58,657 bases of DNA from Bradyrhizobium glycinis (GCF_016031655.1 NZ_JACCHQ010000038.1:1-58657); one strand, 5' to 3'; numbered from the stretch's first letter, positions 16,893-26,693 are shown. Numbers and translations are program-made. Notes: generated from the sequence alone by a model not told the origin.

Positions 16893-17870
16893 TCACTGGG
16901 TCGCTTTGAAATGGATTGCCTTCGCAAGATCAGCGAGGCGTCGGCGGTATTGGTCCAGCAAAGCAGAGAACTCGGACGCAGTGCCTGGACGAGCAGCCTG
17001 GCCAACGGCGGCCAGTCTTTCACGAATGCCGGGATCGCTTGCGACGGCTCGGACATCAGACGCAATCCGGTCACGCAACGCCTCGGGCATTCCGCGTTTG
17101 CCGTAAAATCCCACCACGCCGTCCATTCGAAGTTCGGGAAACCCCGCTTCTGTTACGGTCGGCACATTAGGAACAAGCGGCGCGCGGACATCGCTCGCAA
17201 CTGCAAGGAGCCGCGCCTTGCCTGACTGCACCTGCGGCATGATCACACCCAGTGCGTGCGCGAATACATCTATGCGGCCCTCGCCGAGATCCTGAAGAGC
17301 AGGGGCAATGTCGCGATAGGAAACAACAGCGAGATCCAATTTCAAATTCTTGAAGAACCCTCCTACAACGAAGGGCGGAAGACCGGGCGAGCCGGTCCAG
17401 TTCAGCTTGCCTGGCTGAGCCCGAGCCGTTTCGACCAAATCGGCGAGCGAGCGGATCGAGCTCCTCTCGCTGGCCGCAATTGCCAGCACGACGTCCGAAG
17501 TTGGAGATATCGGGACCAGTTCACGCACCGGATCATAGGGCAACTTCTCGAGCGTAATCGGATGGACGGTGTATACGGCCGAGATTGCATAAAGCAGGGT
17601 ATGATCATCGTCGGCGTTGAGAAAGGCAGAGACCCCGATCACCCCATCGGCTCCCGGCCGATTTTCCACGATGACGGCCTGTCGCCAGCGTTGAGAAAGT
17701 CGCTCCGCAAAAAGCCGCGCGCTGAAATCGGCGGCACTCCCGGCCGGCACGGGGAGAATCAAGCGCACGGTCCGATGCGGCCAGTCAGCGGCAACGACAG
17801 CGGAACTCCAGGATAAGGCGACGACCAGAATGATGCCGATGACAGCGGCAAAGCGACCGGACATGCGCAT
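16893..17870 (-). CDS. Bug-family periplasmic solute-binding protein
   Basis: A 325-residue binding protein of the tripartite tricarboxylate receptor (Bug) family. It has a signal peptide to about residue 27 (VVAADWP), then the diagnostic PHRTVRLILPVPAGSAADFSAR, RPGADGVIG and PNVPTVTEAGFPEL blocks. Bug proteins bind carboxylates, amides or aromatic acids, and many are orphans, as here (no TctA or TctB). The pairing with an O-methyltransferase 13 bases downstream hints at an aromatic ligand, which is inference only. Confidence 0.9.
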   Translation of the reverse strand: MRMSGRFAAVIGIILVVALSWSSAVVAADWPHRTVRLILPVPAGSAADFSARLFAERLSQRWRQAVIVENRPGADGVIGVSAFLNADDDHTLLYAISAVYTVHPITLEKLPYDPVRELVPISPTSDVVLAIAASERSSIRSLADLVETARAQPGKLNWTGSPGLPPFVVGGFFKNLKLDLAVVSYRDIAPALQDLGEGRIDVFAHALGVIMPQVQSGKARLLAVASDVRAPLVPNVPTVTEAGFPELRMDGVVGFYGKRGMPEALRDRIASDVRAVASDPGIRERLAAVGQAARPGTASEFSALLDQYRRRLADLAKAIHFKATQ

Positions 17871-18029
17871 GGCACCCTCCTTCGGCGACCTGTGTTCTGC
17901 GACTTGAATCCTCGCGCGCAGACCGTATCAGGGCGTGCCCGTACTCGCTTAACCTCCATCTTACCATTTCCTCACTGATGGCTTATCTTTGACATCAGCA
18001 CCGTCGCACATCACTCAGGTCGTTGCAGC

Positions 18030-19601
18030 TTGCGCTATTTCTTCGATGAATTTGTATTTGACGCCGAACGGCGCGAACTGCGTCGCGGGACGGATATGGT
18101 ATCCGTTGCGCCACGGGTATTCGATCTGCTCGACTATTTGATCCGCAACAGGGAGCGGGTCCTCAGCAAGGAAGAGATCATCAAGGCGGTCTGGAACGGA
18201 CGTGTCGTATCTGACGCGGCGCTGACGACCCGGCTGAATGCGGCTCGGGACGCCATCGGCGATTCCGGCAATGTTCAGCGTCTCGTCAAGACTCTGCCTC
18301 GCAAGGGCTACCGCTTCGTCGGACGCGTACGGGAGGAGCAGGGCAGCGCAGATCCAATCATTGCCAGTCGACCGGTAGAATCGCATCGACTGGAGTTGCC
18401 TGATAAACCTTCAATTGCGGTTCTCCCCTTCACGAACCTGAGCGCCGATCCGGAACAGGAGTATTTTGCCGACGGGATCGTCGACGACATCATAACGGCG
18501 CTATCCCACTTCAAGGCGTTGCTCGTCACTGCCCGGAATTCCAGCTTCACCTACAAGGGGCGCGCAGTGGATGTGAAGCAGGTCGGGCGTGAGCTTGGGG
18601 TAAGATACGTCCTGGAAGGAAGCGTCCGCAAAGCACCAAGCCGGATGCGGATCACCGCGCAGCTTCTCGATACTGCAACCGGGAGCCATCTTTGGGCAAA
18701 CCGGATCGATGGTGGGCTGGGGGACGTATTTGATTTGCAGGATCGAGTGACCGAGAGTGTCGTCGCCGCCATTGCTCCGGCCGTGGAAAAGGCGGAGATC
18801 GAGCACGCCAAGCGTAAACCGACCGAAAATCTGGACGCTTATGCTTTCTATTTGCGCGGCATGGCCAAGCTGTACCAGTTTGCCAGCCAGCAAGCGAATG
18901 AGGAGGCGCTAGGCCTGTTCTATCGTGCAATCGAGCTTGGTCCGGATCTCGCATGTGCCTATGGGCGCGCCGCGTCCTGCTTCGCCCGCCTCAAGGCTGA
19001 TGGTTGGATTGCGGGTACTCCGGATGAAATAGCCGAGGTTGCGCGGCTCACTCGGAAGGCGACCGAGCTGGGCCGAGACGATGCGATCGCGCTCGCCGCG
19101 AGCGGATGGGCCTTAGCGTTCGTCGTTCACGATCTCGGCGCAGCCGCCGACTTGATGGAGAGGGCGCTTGTGCTGAATTCCAACCTGGCGGAGGCGTGGC
19201 GTTTCGGCGGATGGGTGAAATGTTGGCTCGGGGAGCCCGAAGCTGCGATCGAACGCTTCGCGCGCGCTATGCGCCTGGATCCTCTCGACCCACGGATGGG
19301 CGGAATGCGAAGCGGCGTTGCGCATGCATGTTTCTTTGCCGGCCGCTACGAAGAAGCAGCTGGCTGGGCTGCAATGGCATTGCAGGACAATCCAAGCTTC
19401 CAACCTGCGCTGCGCATCGCTGCCGCAAGCAATGCGATGGCCGGACGGATGGACCAGGCCCGGCATTCACTGGTTGAACTGCGAACGCTGAATCCCTCGC
19501 TGGCCCTGTCCAATTTGAAGGACCGGTTGGGGCCCTATCAAAAGACGGAGAACATTCGCCGATACGAGGAGGGATTGCGCCAGGCTGGACTGCCGGAGTG
19601 A
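18030..19601 (+). CDS. winged-helix regulator with TolB-like and TPR regions
   Basis: A 523-residue protein that opens with a TTG start. Residues 1-95 are an OmpR/CadC-type winged helix (FDLLDYLIRNRERVLSKEEII). Residues 125-230 are a TolB/FlgO-like region (PSIAVLPFTNLSADPEQEYFADG). The rest holds TPR-like helices including NLAEAWRFGGWVKCWLGEPE. This is a common rhizobial regulator layout. No transmembrane segment is visible, unlike CadC. It is divergent from the Bug/methyltransferase pair (159 bases apart) and may regulate it. Confidence 0.85.
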   Translation: MRYFFDEFVFDAERRELRRGTDMVSVAPRVFDLLDYLIRNRERVLSKEEIIKAVWNGRVVSDAALTTRLNAARDAIGDSGNVQRLVKTLPRKGYRFVGRVREEQGSADPIIASRPVESHRLELPDKPSIAVLPFTNLSADPEQEYFADGIVDDIITALSHFKALLVTARNSSFTYKGRAVDVKQVGRELGVRYVLEGSVRKAPSRMRITAQLLDTATGSHLWANRIDGGLGDVFDLQDRVTESVVAAIAPAVEKAEIEHAKRKPTENLDAYAFYLRGMAKLYQFASQQANEEALGLFYRAIELGPDLACAYGRAASCFARLKADGWIAGTPDEIAEVARLTRKATELGRDDAIALAASGWALAFVVHDLGAAADLMERALVLNSNLAEAWRFGGWVKCWLGEPEAAIERFARAMRLDPLDPRMGGMRSGVAHACFFAGRYEEAAGWAAMALQDNPSFQPALRIAAASNAMAGRMDQARHSLVELRTLNPSLALSNLKDRLGPYQKTENIRRYEEGLRQAGLPE

Positions 19602-19703
19602 GAATCGAGGGTCAAATGACATGGATCCGTACCACGCCGGGCTTCCCCTCACGCCCTGCATGCCCTATGACGCTGCAACGCAAAAATCCCCCAAAAAGCC
19701 CCC

Positions 19704-21326
19704 ATGATCCGCCTCGACAACGTCAGCAAGCAAGCCGGCCACCAGATCCTATTCATCGAAGCCTCCGCGGCCCTCAACAAGGGCGAGAAGATCGGCCTTG
19801 TCGGTCCCAACGGTGCCGGTAAGAGCACGCTGTTCCGGATGATCGCCGGCGAGGAACTGCCCGACGAGGGCCAGGTCTCGACCGATCGCGGCATCACCAT
19901 CGGCTATTTTAACCAGGACGTCGGTGAGATGTCTGGCCGCAGCGCGGTGGCCGAGGTGATGGATGGCGCCGGTCCCGTCAGCGAGGTCGCGGCCGAATTG
20001 CGCGCGCTCGAGGCCGATATGGCCGACCCCGACAAGGCCGACCAGATGGACGAGATCATCGCCCGCTACGGCGAGGTGCAGCACCGGTTCGAGGAGCTCG
20101 ACGGCTATGCGCTCGACGGCCGCGCGCGCGAGGCGCTGGCGGGGCTCGGCTTCAGCCAGGAGATGATGGACGGGGACGTCGGAAAACTTTCCGGCGGCTG
20201 GAAGATGCGCGTGGCGTTGGCGCGCATTCTCCTGATGCGTCCCGACGTCATGCTGCTCGACGAGCCGAGCAACCATCTCGACCTCGAAAGCCTGATCTGG
20301 CTGGAGAAGTTTTTGCACGATTACGAAGGCACGCTCTTGATGACCTCGCACGACCGCGAGTTCATCAACCGCGTGATCTCCAAGGTGATCGAGATCGATA
20401 GCGGCTCGCTCACCACCTACACCGGCGATTACGAATTCTACGAGCAGCAGCGGGCGCAGAACGAGAAGCAGCAGCAGGCGCAGTTCGAGCGCCAGCAGGC
20501 CATGCTCGCCAAGGAGATCAAGTTCATCGAGCGCTTCAAGGCGCGCGCCTCGCATGCGGCCCAGGTGCAGAGCCGGGTCAAGAAGCTCGACAAGATCGAG
20601 CGGGTCGAGCCGCCGCGGCGCCGCCAGAGCGTCGCGTTCGACTTCCCGCCGGCGCCGCGCTCGGGCGAGGACGTCGTGGCGCTCAAGAACGTGCACAAGG
20701 GCTATGGCTCAAAGCGCATCTATGACGGGCTCGACTTCATGATCCGCCGGAAGGAGCGCTGGTGCGTGATGGGCGTCAACGGCGCCGGCAAGTCGACGCT
20801 GCTCAAGCTGGTGGCCGGTGCGAGCGAGCCGGACGAAGGCACCGTGGCGCTCGGGGGCAGCGTCAAGATGGGCTATTTCGCCCAGCACGCGATGGATCTG
20901 CTCGACGGCGAACGCACCGTGTTCCAGTCGCTGGAGGACGCGTTTCCGACCGCGGGGCAGGGCTCCTTGCGCGCGCTCGCCGGCTGCTTCGGTTTCTCCG
21001 GCGACGATGTCGAGAAGCGCTGCCGCGTGCTCTCGGGCGGCGAGAAGGCGCGCCTCGTCATGGCCAAGATGCTGTTCGATCCGCCGAACTTTCTGGTGCT
21101 GGACGAGCCGACCAACCATCTCGACCTCGCCACCAAGGAGATGCTGATCAATGCGCTGTCGGATTTCGAAGGCACCATGCTGTTCGTCTCGCACGACCGG
21201 CATTTCTTGGCGACGCTGTCGAACCGCGTGCTGGAGCTGACGCCGGAGGGCATCCACCAATATGGCGGCGGCTACACCGAATATGTCGCGCGCACCGGGC
21301 AGGAGGCGCCGGGGTTGCGGAGCTGA
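19704..21326 (+). CDS. ABC-F family ATPase
   Basis: A 540-residue soluble protein with two ABC ATPase domains and no membrane segment. Domain 1 has Walker A GPNGAGKST at residues 34-42, signature LSGGW and Walker B MLLDEPSNHLD. A charged linker rich in Gln and Lys (about residues 245-320) follows, then Walker A GVNGAGKST, signature LSGGE and LVLDEPTNHLD. This is the ABC-F family, which acts on ribosomes as translation factors. The layout resembles YbiT/Uup, but the exact subgroup is uncertain. Confidence 0.92.
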   Translation: MIRLDNVSKQAGHQILFIEASAALNKGEKIGLVGPNGAGKSTLFRMIAGEELPDEGQVSTDRGITIGYFNQDVGEMSGRSAVAEVMDGAGPVSEVAAELRALEADMADPDKADQMDEIIARYGEVQHRFEELDGYALDGRAREALAGLGFSQEMMDGDVGKLSGGWKMRVALARILLMRPDVMLLDEPSNHLDLESLIWLEKFLHDYEGTLLMTSHDREFINRVISKVIEIDSGSLTTYTGDYEFYEQQRAQNEKQQQAQFERQQAMLAKEIKFIERFKARASHAAQVQSRVKKLDKIERVEPPRRRQSVAFDFPPAPRSGEDVVALKNVHKGYGSKRIYDGLDFMIRRKERWCVMGVNGAGKSTLLKLVAGASEPDEGTVALGGSVKMGYFAQHAMDLLDGERTVFQSLEDAFPTAGQGSLRALAGCFGFSGDDVEKRCRVLSGGEKARLVMAKMLFDPPNFLVLDEPTNHLDLATKEMLINALSDFEGTMLFVSHDRHFLATLSNRVLELTPEGIHQYGGGYTEYVARTGQEAPGLRS

Positions 21327-21347
21327 TCCCGCCGATCCATTTTCCGG

Positions 21348-21379
21348 CGGCGACGGCTTGTCTGATCAAGCCGTCGGCG
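21348..21379. terminator. bidirectional hairpin between ABC-F and asparaginase genes
   Basis: CGACGGCTTG and CAAGCCGTCG pair perfectly over 10 bp around a 6-base loop, with further GC pairs outside. It lies between convergent genes and could end both transcripts. It is followed by only short T-runs. Confidence 0.6.
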
Positions 21380-21410
21380 CCGCGTTTGATTCCGTTTCCC
21401 GGATCAATCT

Positions 21411-22511
21411 CTAATAGGTGTAGAACATCCGCTGAATTTGCTTGGTGTCGGTCGTCTTGGTCAACGCCAGCATCAGCAAGATGCGCGCCTTCTGCGGATT
21501 GAGCGTATCCGAGACGACGAAGTCGTGTTCGTCGTCCTTGGCCTCGCCATTGCGCGCCACGATGCCGTTGCCGACACGGCTGCTGCGAACGATCACGACT
21601 CCTTTCTTGCGGGCTTCGTCGAGCGCCGGCTCGACGGCCGGGCGCGCCAGGCTGCCGTCACCGACGCCGGCATGCACGATCCCCTTGGCGCCGGCGGCGA
21701 CAAAGGCGTCGATCGCGACCCGGTTCATGTTGGCGTAGCCGTAGACGATATCGACCTGCGGCAGGACATCGAGGTTGGACACGTCAAATTCGGAATCCGC
21801 CGTGTGCCGGCGGGTCGATTGGCGATAGAAATACGGCTTGTTGCCCTGCATGTAGCCGAGAAAGCCGAGTTCAGGCGTACGAAAGGTGTCTGCCGTGGAG
21901 GTGTTGTTCTTGGTGACGTCGCGCGCGGCGTTGATCTGATCGTTGAGCGCGACGAGCACGCCCTTGCCGACGGCTTCTTCACTGCCTGCGAGGATCACCG
22001 CATTGAAAAGGTTGATCGGGCCGTCCGCGCTGATCGCGGTCGATGGCCGCATCGCGCCGACGACGACCACAGGCTTCTTGCTCTTGACGACCAGATTCAG
22101 GAAATAGCTGGTTTCCTCGATCGTATCGGTCCCATGCGTGATCACGATCCCGTCCACGTCGTCCTGCGCGAGGAGCGTATTGACGCGCTTGGCGAGCTTC
22201 AGCCAATAATCATTGTTCATATTTTCGCTGGCGATCTGGAAGACCTGCTCGCCCTTGACGTTGGCCACCGTTTTCAGCTCGGGGACGGCATTCAAGAGGG
22301 TCTCGATGCCCACCGTGGCTGCGGTATAGCCGACGACGGTGGTGCTGCTCGCCCCGCTGCCGGCGATCGTGCCGCCGGTTGCGAGAACCATGACGTTGGG
22401 CAGGCCGGGGCCTCTTGCGATGGCAACGTCAAAAGTCATGAGCAGCGTAAAGAGCACGCTCATTATCGCCATCATGTGATCACGCACGCGGAACTGCAAC
22501 ATCTCGCCCAT
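21411..22511 (-). CDS. ansB: type II L-asparaginase, exported
   Basis: A 366-residue asparaginase. The N-terminal hydrophobic segment (about residues 13-33, MSVLFTLLMTFDVAIARG) marks export, as for high-affinity periplasmic type II enzymes. Active-site blocks are VLATGGTIAGSG (nucleophile Thr), GIVITHGTDTIEET (second Thr-Asp pair) and GAMRPSTAISADGP. It converts asparagine to aspartate and ammonia. Two start codons, at 22511 and 22502, are possible. A nitrogen-scavenging role in the periplasm is the natural inference. Confidence 0.92.
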   Translation of the reverse strand: MGEMLQFRVRDHMMAIMSVLFTLLMTFDVAIARGPGLPNVMVLATGGTIAGSGASSTTVVGYTAATVGIETLLNAVPELKTVANVKGEQVFQIASENMNNDYWLKLAKRVNTLLAQDDVDGIVITHGTDTIEETSYFLNLVVKSKKPVVVVGAMRPSTAISADGPINLFNAVILAGSEEAVGKGVLVALNDQINAARDVTKNNTSTADTFRTPELGFLGYMQGNKPYFYRQSTRRHTADSEFDVSNLDVLPQVDIVYGYANMNRVAIDAFVAAGAKGIVHAGVGDGSLARPAVEPALDEARKKGVVIVRSSRVGNGIVARNGEAKDDEHDFVVSDTLNPQKARILLMLALTKTTDTKQIQRMFYTY

Positions 22512-22661
22512 CCTTTGCTGGAAGCCTTGTCGATGCGCCCCGGTTCGCTCAGCACTGCATCATCTGTCAGCCGCCTCGTTCTGTCCAGGGTCGCGGCGAG
22601 TTTGCTTTACGCGCTCGGCGCGTGTCTGAAAACTGGCAGCGGGGCGGGGGCCAAAAAGCAA

Positions 22662-22705
22662 ATGGCCGGGACATCTCGCGCGAAGACGCGCTTTGGCCCG
22701 GCCAT
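22662..22705. repeat. short palindromic intergenic repeat
   Basis: ATGGCCGGG and CCCGGCCAT are perfect 9-bp arms around a 26-base GC-rich spacer. It lies after the 3' end of the PsiF-like gene and could also serve as its terminator. Confidence 0.5.
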
Positions 22706-22758
22706 GACGGCATTTCGTTTGTGATGGCTTGTTGACAAGCCTGCAACGGACTGCGCGC

Positions 22759-23007
22759 TTACGCGCTGGTTTCGCACTTCTTCATGAAGCTGTTCTTGGC
22801 CGCGCCGGCGAGCGGCTTGCCGTCGGAGCCAACCGCCTTGGGCGCACAGGCGTCTTCCTTGCACTTCTTCAGGAACGAGGTCTTGGCGGCACCGGCCAGC
22901 GGCTTGCCGTCCTTGCCGATGGCTTTGCTTTCGCAGGTTTCTTGCGCAAGGGCCGAGCCCGCTGCAAAACTGGCAACGATCGCAGCTAGGAAAATCCGCT
23001 TCATCAT
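22759..23007 (-). CDS. PsiF-like small secreted protein with two repeats
   Basis: An 82-residue protein. The signal peptide is MKRIFLAAIVASFAAGSALAQ. The mature part is two copies of a unit: C..KA.GKDGKPLAGAAK.SF.KKC. This resembles the PsiF repeat of phosphate-starvation-inducible proteins, with cysteines at both ends of each unit. GGAGACC precedes the ATGATG start. The function of PsiF proteins is not established. Confidence 0.75.
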   Translation of the reverse strand: MMKRIFLAAIVASFAAGSALAQETCESKAIGKDGKPLAGAAKTSFLKKCKEDACAPKAVGSDGKPLAGAAKNSFMKKCETSA

Positions 23008-23209
23008 GGGGGTCTCCTGAACCAGAAATGGCCGGGAGATTGGAGCCGGGAATCGTGGCGCAATCAAGCAGGATGCGCACCGGCCGCCCGATCGCCCGCT
23101 GATTTTTGGGCTTCAAGCGCGCAAGATGTCGCCTCTGTTGCAGTGCTCGCTGACCCCATCGGGCGATCCTGCTAGGATCGGTCCCTCGAGATGGAGAGGA
23201 AGCATCGTG

Positions 23210-23668
23210 ATGGACGCCGCGATCCCGCACGACCAGGCCGCCAATGAGCGGCATTCCCACCTGGTTCGGCCCCAAGACATGGACTGGCAGACCACGCGCT
23301 TTCCGGGCTGCGAGGCCAAGACGCTGCTGTTCGATCGCCGCACGGGGCTGATGACCGCCTTGATGCGCTTTGCGCCGGGATCGGTGCTGCCCGATCACGA
23401 GCATGTCGGCATCGAGCAGAGCTGGGTCATCGAAGGCGCGCTCGTCGACAAGGAGGGCCCGGCCAAGGGCATTGCCTGCAAGGCCGGCGAATTCATCTGG
23501 CGCGAGGCGGGCAGCCGGCACGCCGCCTGGTGCCCGGACGGCGCATTGATCCTGGCGATCTTCCAGGTGCCGAACAAGTTCTTCGAGGCCGACGGCCGCG
23601 TGGTCGATGCCGCCGGTCAGGACTGGGACGAGGTCTGGGGGCACACCGCCGCGCAGCGGGCGGGATAG
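23210..23668 (+). CDS. ChrR-like cupin protein
   Basis: A 152-residue single-domain protein. FAPGSVLPDHEHVGIEQSWVIEGAL is split here as the metal-binding HEH, followed by Glu and a later His in SRHAAWCP, giving the cupin site of anti-ECFsigma ChrR-type domains. It lacks the N-terminal zinc anti-sigma domain, so it is a stand-alone cupin. GAGAGGAAG precedes the ATG at 23210. It is convergent with the next hydrolase gene, and no sigma factor is adjacent. Confidence 0.7.
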   Translation: MDAAIPHDQAANERHSHLVRPQDMDWQTTRFPGCEAKTLLFDRRTGLMTALMRFAPGSVLPDHEHVGIEQSWVIEGALVDKEGPAKGIACKAGEFIWREAGSRHAAWCPDGALILAIFQVPNKFFEADGRVVDAAGQDWDEVWGHTAAQRAG

Positions 23669-23676
23669 GCCGCGCC

Positions 23677-24594
23677 TCAGTTCTTCCAGCGTTCGAGGTC
23701 GGCTGCGGCCTCGACGAGGGCGTCGTTCATGGCGGCTTGATTTCCAGGCAGGGACTGCCGCTTCGACGAGGGCTCGTCGAAACCATGGCTCGCGCCGGGA
23801 TAGACGGTGAGGTCGATCCGGCTGCCGGCCTGCCGCGAACGCTCGGCGAGGCGCTGGCAATTTGCGGGCGAGACCTCCTCGTCATCGGCGCCGAGAAACA
23901 TCGCCATCCGCGTCGCGGTGGAGACCACGGGCGCCAATAGCGCGGCCGGTCCGCAGCCCGGATAGAATAGAAGGGCGCCGCGATAGCCGTTGGTCTTGTC
24001 ACCTTGGCGGATCACGACGTTGAGCGCCGTGCTGCCGCCGTTGGACCAGCCCTGAAGAAAGATCTGGCGGCCGATCACGTCGTTGCGCCCGCGCAGATAG
24101 GCCAGCGCGCCCTCGGCATCGAGCGGACGCACGGTCATCTCGTTGACATCGGCGCGGTCAGGATCGCCATGGGTGAAACGGCGGAAGCCGTGCGCCTTGC
24201 CGCGCGGACCGAAACTGTCCGGCAAAAGGGCGAGGTAGCCATGCGCGGCCCAGTATTCGCCCCACATCCTGTGACGCTTGGACAAGGTCGCGGCGTTGCA
24301 GGGCGAAGTGGAATGGGCGTCGACCGTGGTGCACGCGGAGTTGACACTGCTCGAATAGGGCCCGCCGCGGCCGTGCAGCATCACGACCGCGGGCCAGGGG
24401 CCCGGCGTGGCCGGCTGGAACAAGTAGCCGACCAGCTCCGTGCGGGCATCGGCGCTGCGAAAGGAGACGGTTTGCGGTGCGGCCGCAGCGGACGTCACCG
24501 ACAGCCAGGTTGCCGTCAGGCCGACGAGGCTGCGGATGAGATGACGCCGCGATTGCGGTCGATCGAATGGCAATTGATCAGAGCCCGCGCGCAA
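23677..24594 (-). CDS. dienelactone-hydrolase-family enzyme, probably Tat-exported
   Basis: A 305-residue alpha/beta hydrolase. The N-terminus contains SRRHLIRSLVGL followed by ASA-like residues, consistent with a Tat signal. Triad elements are VVMLHGRGG, the nucleophile elbow GWSNGGS, Asp in FLGADDEEV and His in GASHGFDEP. This is the dienelactone hydrolase family, with Ser in place of the usual Cys. It starts at a TTG and overlaps the end of the upstream hydrolase gene by 17 bases, so the two are likely coupled. Confidence 0.8.
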   Translation of the reverse strand: MRAGSDQLPFDRPQSRRHLIRSLVGLTATWLSVTSAAAAPQTVSFRSADARTELVGYLFQPATPGPWPAVVMLHGRGGPYSSSVNSACTTVDAHSTSPCNAATLSKRHRMWGEYWAAHGYLALLPDSFGPRGKAHGFRRFTHGDPDRADVNEMTVRPLDAEGALAYLRGRNDVIGRQIFLQGWSNGGSTALNVVIRQGDKTNGYRGALLFYPGCGPAALLAPVVSTATRMAMFLGADDEEVSPANCQRLAERSRQAGSRIDLTVYPGASHGFDEPSSKRQSLPGNQAAMNDALVEAAADLERWKN

Positions 24595-25540
24595 GCAATG
24601 CCTTGAAGTCGGCCCGCGCGCGCTGCGCTTCGGCGCGCGCGACGTCGGAGGCGTCGCCCATGCCGAAATAGCCGTGGATCAGGCCGGGGCCCTCATGGTG
24701 CTTGACCTTCACGCCGGCGGCCTCCAGCGCCCGCGCATAGGCGGCCCCTTCGTCGCGCAGGGGATCGAACCAGGCGGTGGTCACGACCGCGGGCGCGACG
24801 CCGGCGAGGGATGCGGCCCGCAGCGGCGAGACGCGCCAGTCGCTGGCGTGCGCGGGATCGGCGAGATAGTGGCCGCAGAACCATTCCATCGTCGCGCGCG
24901 TGAGGAAGTAGCCATCGGCATTCTCCGCGCGCGAGGGATAGCGCGCGTTCTCGCGCGCATCGGCATAAGCGCCGACGACGTCGGTGACCGGATAGACCAG
25001 CAGTTGAGCGGCGAGCTTGATGCCGGCCTCCCGGCAGGCGATCGCGGTCGTCGCTGCGAGATTGCCGCCGGCGCTGTCGCCGGCAACGCCGAGACGCTTT
25101 GCGTCACCGCCAAATTCCGCGACGCGGCCAAACACGTCGCTCACCGCGGCGAAGGCATCCTCGAAGGCACCGGGAAAGCGCGTCTCGGGCGGACGGCGAT
25201 AGTCGACCGAGACGACCACCGCGCCGGTCTCGATCGCAAGGTTGCGCGCCTGCCGGTCGTGGGTTTCAAGATCGCCCGCAACCCAGCCGCCGCCATGGAA
25301 GAACACCACGGTCGGTGCCGGCGCGGTGCCGTTCCGGTAGACCCGTGCGGGAAGGGGACCGGCGCCGCCTTTGACCTTGATATCCTCGATGCTGTCGACG
25401 GGCGGCGGCGGAATGGCGGCTCGCGAGGCAGCCAGTGCGCGCAAGGAATCGCGGGCGCTCTGTGGCGTCATGACCGTGGGATCGCGCATCGGCATGAGCG
25501 GAATGATCTGGGCGATGACGGGATCGAGCGGTGCGGTCAT
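24578..25540 (-). CDS. HSL/Aes-type alpha/beta hydrolase
   Basis: A 320-residue esterase of the hormone-sensitive-lipase family. It has the oxyanion motif FFHGGGWVAGD near residue 77, the nucleophile motif GVAGDSAGGNLA near 150, Asp in TTAWFDPLRDEG and His in GLIHGYFGMG. No signal peptide is present, so it is cytoplasmic. It is the first gene of a two-gene unit with the dienelactone-hydrolase-like enzyme. The substrate is an unknown short-chain ester. Confidence 0.88.
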   Translation of the reverse strand: MTAPLDPVIAQIIPLMPMRDPTVMTPQSARDSLRALAASRAAIPPPPVDSIEDIKVKGGAGPLPARVYRNGTAPAPTVVFFHGGGWVAGDLETHDRQARNLAIETGAVVVSVDYRRPPETRFPGAFEDAFAAVSDVFGRVAEFGGDAKRLGVAGDSAGGNLAATTAIACREAGIKLAAQLLVYPVTDVVGAYADARENARYPSRAENADGYFLTRATMEWFCGHYLADPAHASDWRVSPLRAASLAGVAPAVVTTAWFDPLRDEGAAYARALEAAGVKVKHHEGPGLIHGYFGMGDASDVARAEAQRARADFKALLARGL

Positions 25541-25654
25541 GGGCTTCCTCAGAGGGTTCTTGGTCTTGCTTGGTCATTAGCATAGGTTTTGCGGGTCGCA
25601 TCGGCAACCGGCGTGCGTCTCAATGCCGGACGAACGGGCAGGGAGGTTCACGAG

Positions 25655-26331
25655 GTGGAATTCGAGACGCTGGTCCAGTCGCGCCGCAGCGTGCGTGGCT
25701 TCAAGAGCGAGCCGGTGCCGCGCGCAGTGATCGAGGCGATCATCGAGAGCGCCAAGCGCGCGCCCTCGTCGATGAACACCCAGCCCTGGCATGTCCATGT
25801 GCTCACCGGCCTTCCGCTGGAGGAGGTGCGTCGCCGCAACATGGAGGAGCTGGCCGGCGGCGCCAAGGTCAAGCGCGACATCATCAGCATGGCGAATACC
25901 AGGGCGTGCATCGCACCCGGCAGGTCGACATCGCCAAGAAGCTGTTCGGCGCAATTGGAATCGCGCGCGACGACAAGCCGATGCGGCAGGACTGGGTGCT
26001 GCGCGGCTTCCGCCAGTTCGACGCGCCGGTGTCGCTGGTGCTGACCTACGACCGCGTGCTCGATCCCGGCGCCGTCTGCCACTTCGATCTCGGCGCGCTC
26101 TGCTACGGCATTGTGCTCGCGGCGTGGGACCGCGGGCTCGGCTCGGTCATCAACGGGCAGGGCATCATGCGCTCCGACATCGTGCGCGAGGTCGCCAAGA
26201 TTCCGGAGGACGAGGTCATCATGACCTGCGTTGCGATGGGCTATCCCGACGACGGCTTTGCCGCGAACGCGGTGCGCTCGGACCGCGAGCACAACCACCA
26301 GTTCGTGCGTTACGTGGGTTTTGCCGATTAG
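25655..26331 (+). pseudogene. nitroreductase-family gene broken by a frameshift
   Basis: GGGAGG precedes a GTG at 25655 that opens VEFETLVQSRRSVRGFKSEPVP, here given only to 22 residues in part, the usual FMN-binding start. The frame then shifts by one missing base at about 25885-25888, where IIS should be followed by HGEYQGVHRTRQ. The rest continues intact in the other frame to 26331, including GSVINGQG and CVAMGYPDD. Without the lesion the enzyme would be a normal roughly 225-residue flavin nitroreductase. It could be a real recent pseudogene or a sequencing error. Confidence 0.85.
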
Positions 26332-26463
26332 CACGAGCAAGAGGAGATTATTCTCTGGCGGAAATTTTTGGTGCGGTGTCGCGAGTGGCCTCTTGCAATC
26401 TCGAAGTCGCGGGAGGAACAATATGCGGACTGAGAGGTTTGTTGCTGGCGCGAGGGAATTGAT

Positions 26464-26667
26464 ATGCGGCGGCTGGCTAGCCTGGTTCGGCGGTTCTTCG
26501 GTCCGCGACTGCGGCCTAAGATCGATGATGATCCAAGTCTTCCTTTCACACCCGAAGAGTTCGGCAGGCTGATTCGCAGCGGCCGGCACGAGGACATGAA
26601 GCTGCTGGCCGACGGGCTGGCCTGCCGCTCCATCCCGCGCCGCGCCAGCTATCGTGCGACGCATTAG
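26464..26667 (+). CDS. small unknown protein (67 aa)
   Basis: A short frame with GAGGGA before the ATG. The head is strongly basic (MRRLASLVRRFFGPRLRPK) and is followed by a mixed region with FTPEEFGRLIRSGRHEDM. I recognise no domain. It lies downstream of the broken nitroreductase and is convergent with the HD-GYP gene. Coding status is likely but not certain. Confidence 0.45.
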   Translation: MRRLASLVRRFFGPRLRPKIDDDPSLPFTPEEFGRLIRSGRHEDMKLLADGLACRSIPRRASYRATH

Positions 26668-26693
26668 GCTGCGCTCGATACGGGTCACAGCGC

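Noticed and set aside
22607..23860. Minus-strand open frame of 417 codons across PsiF-like and cupin genes
   Set aside because: Crosses genes on both strands and intergenic repeats; Arg/Gly-rich with no motif.
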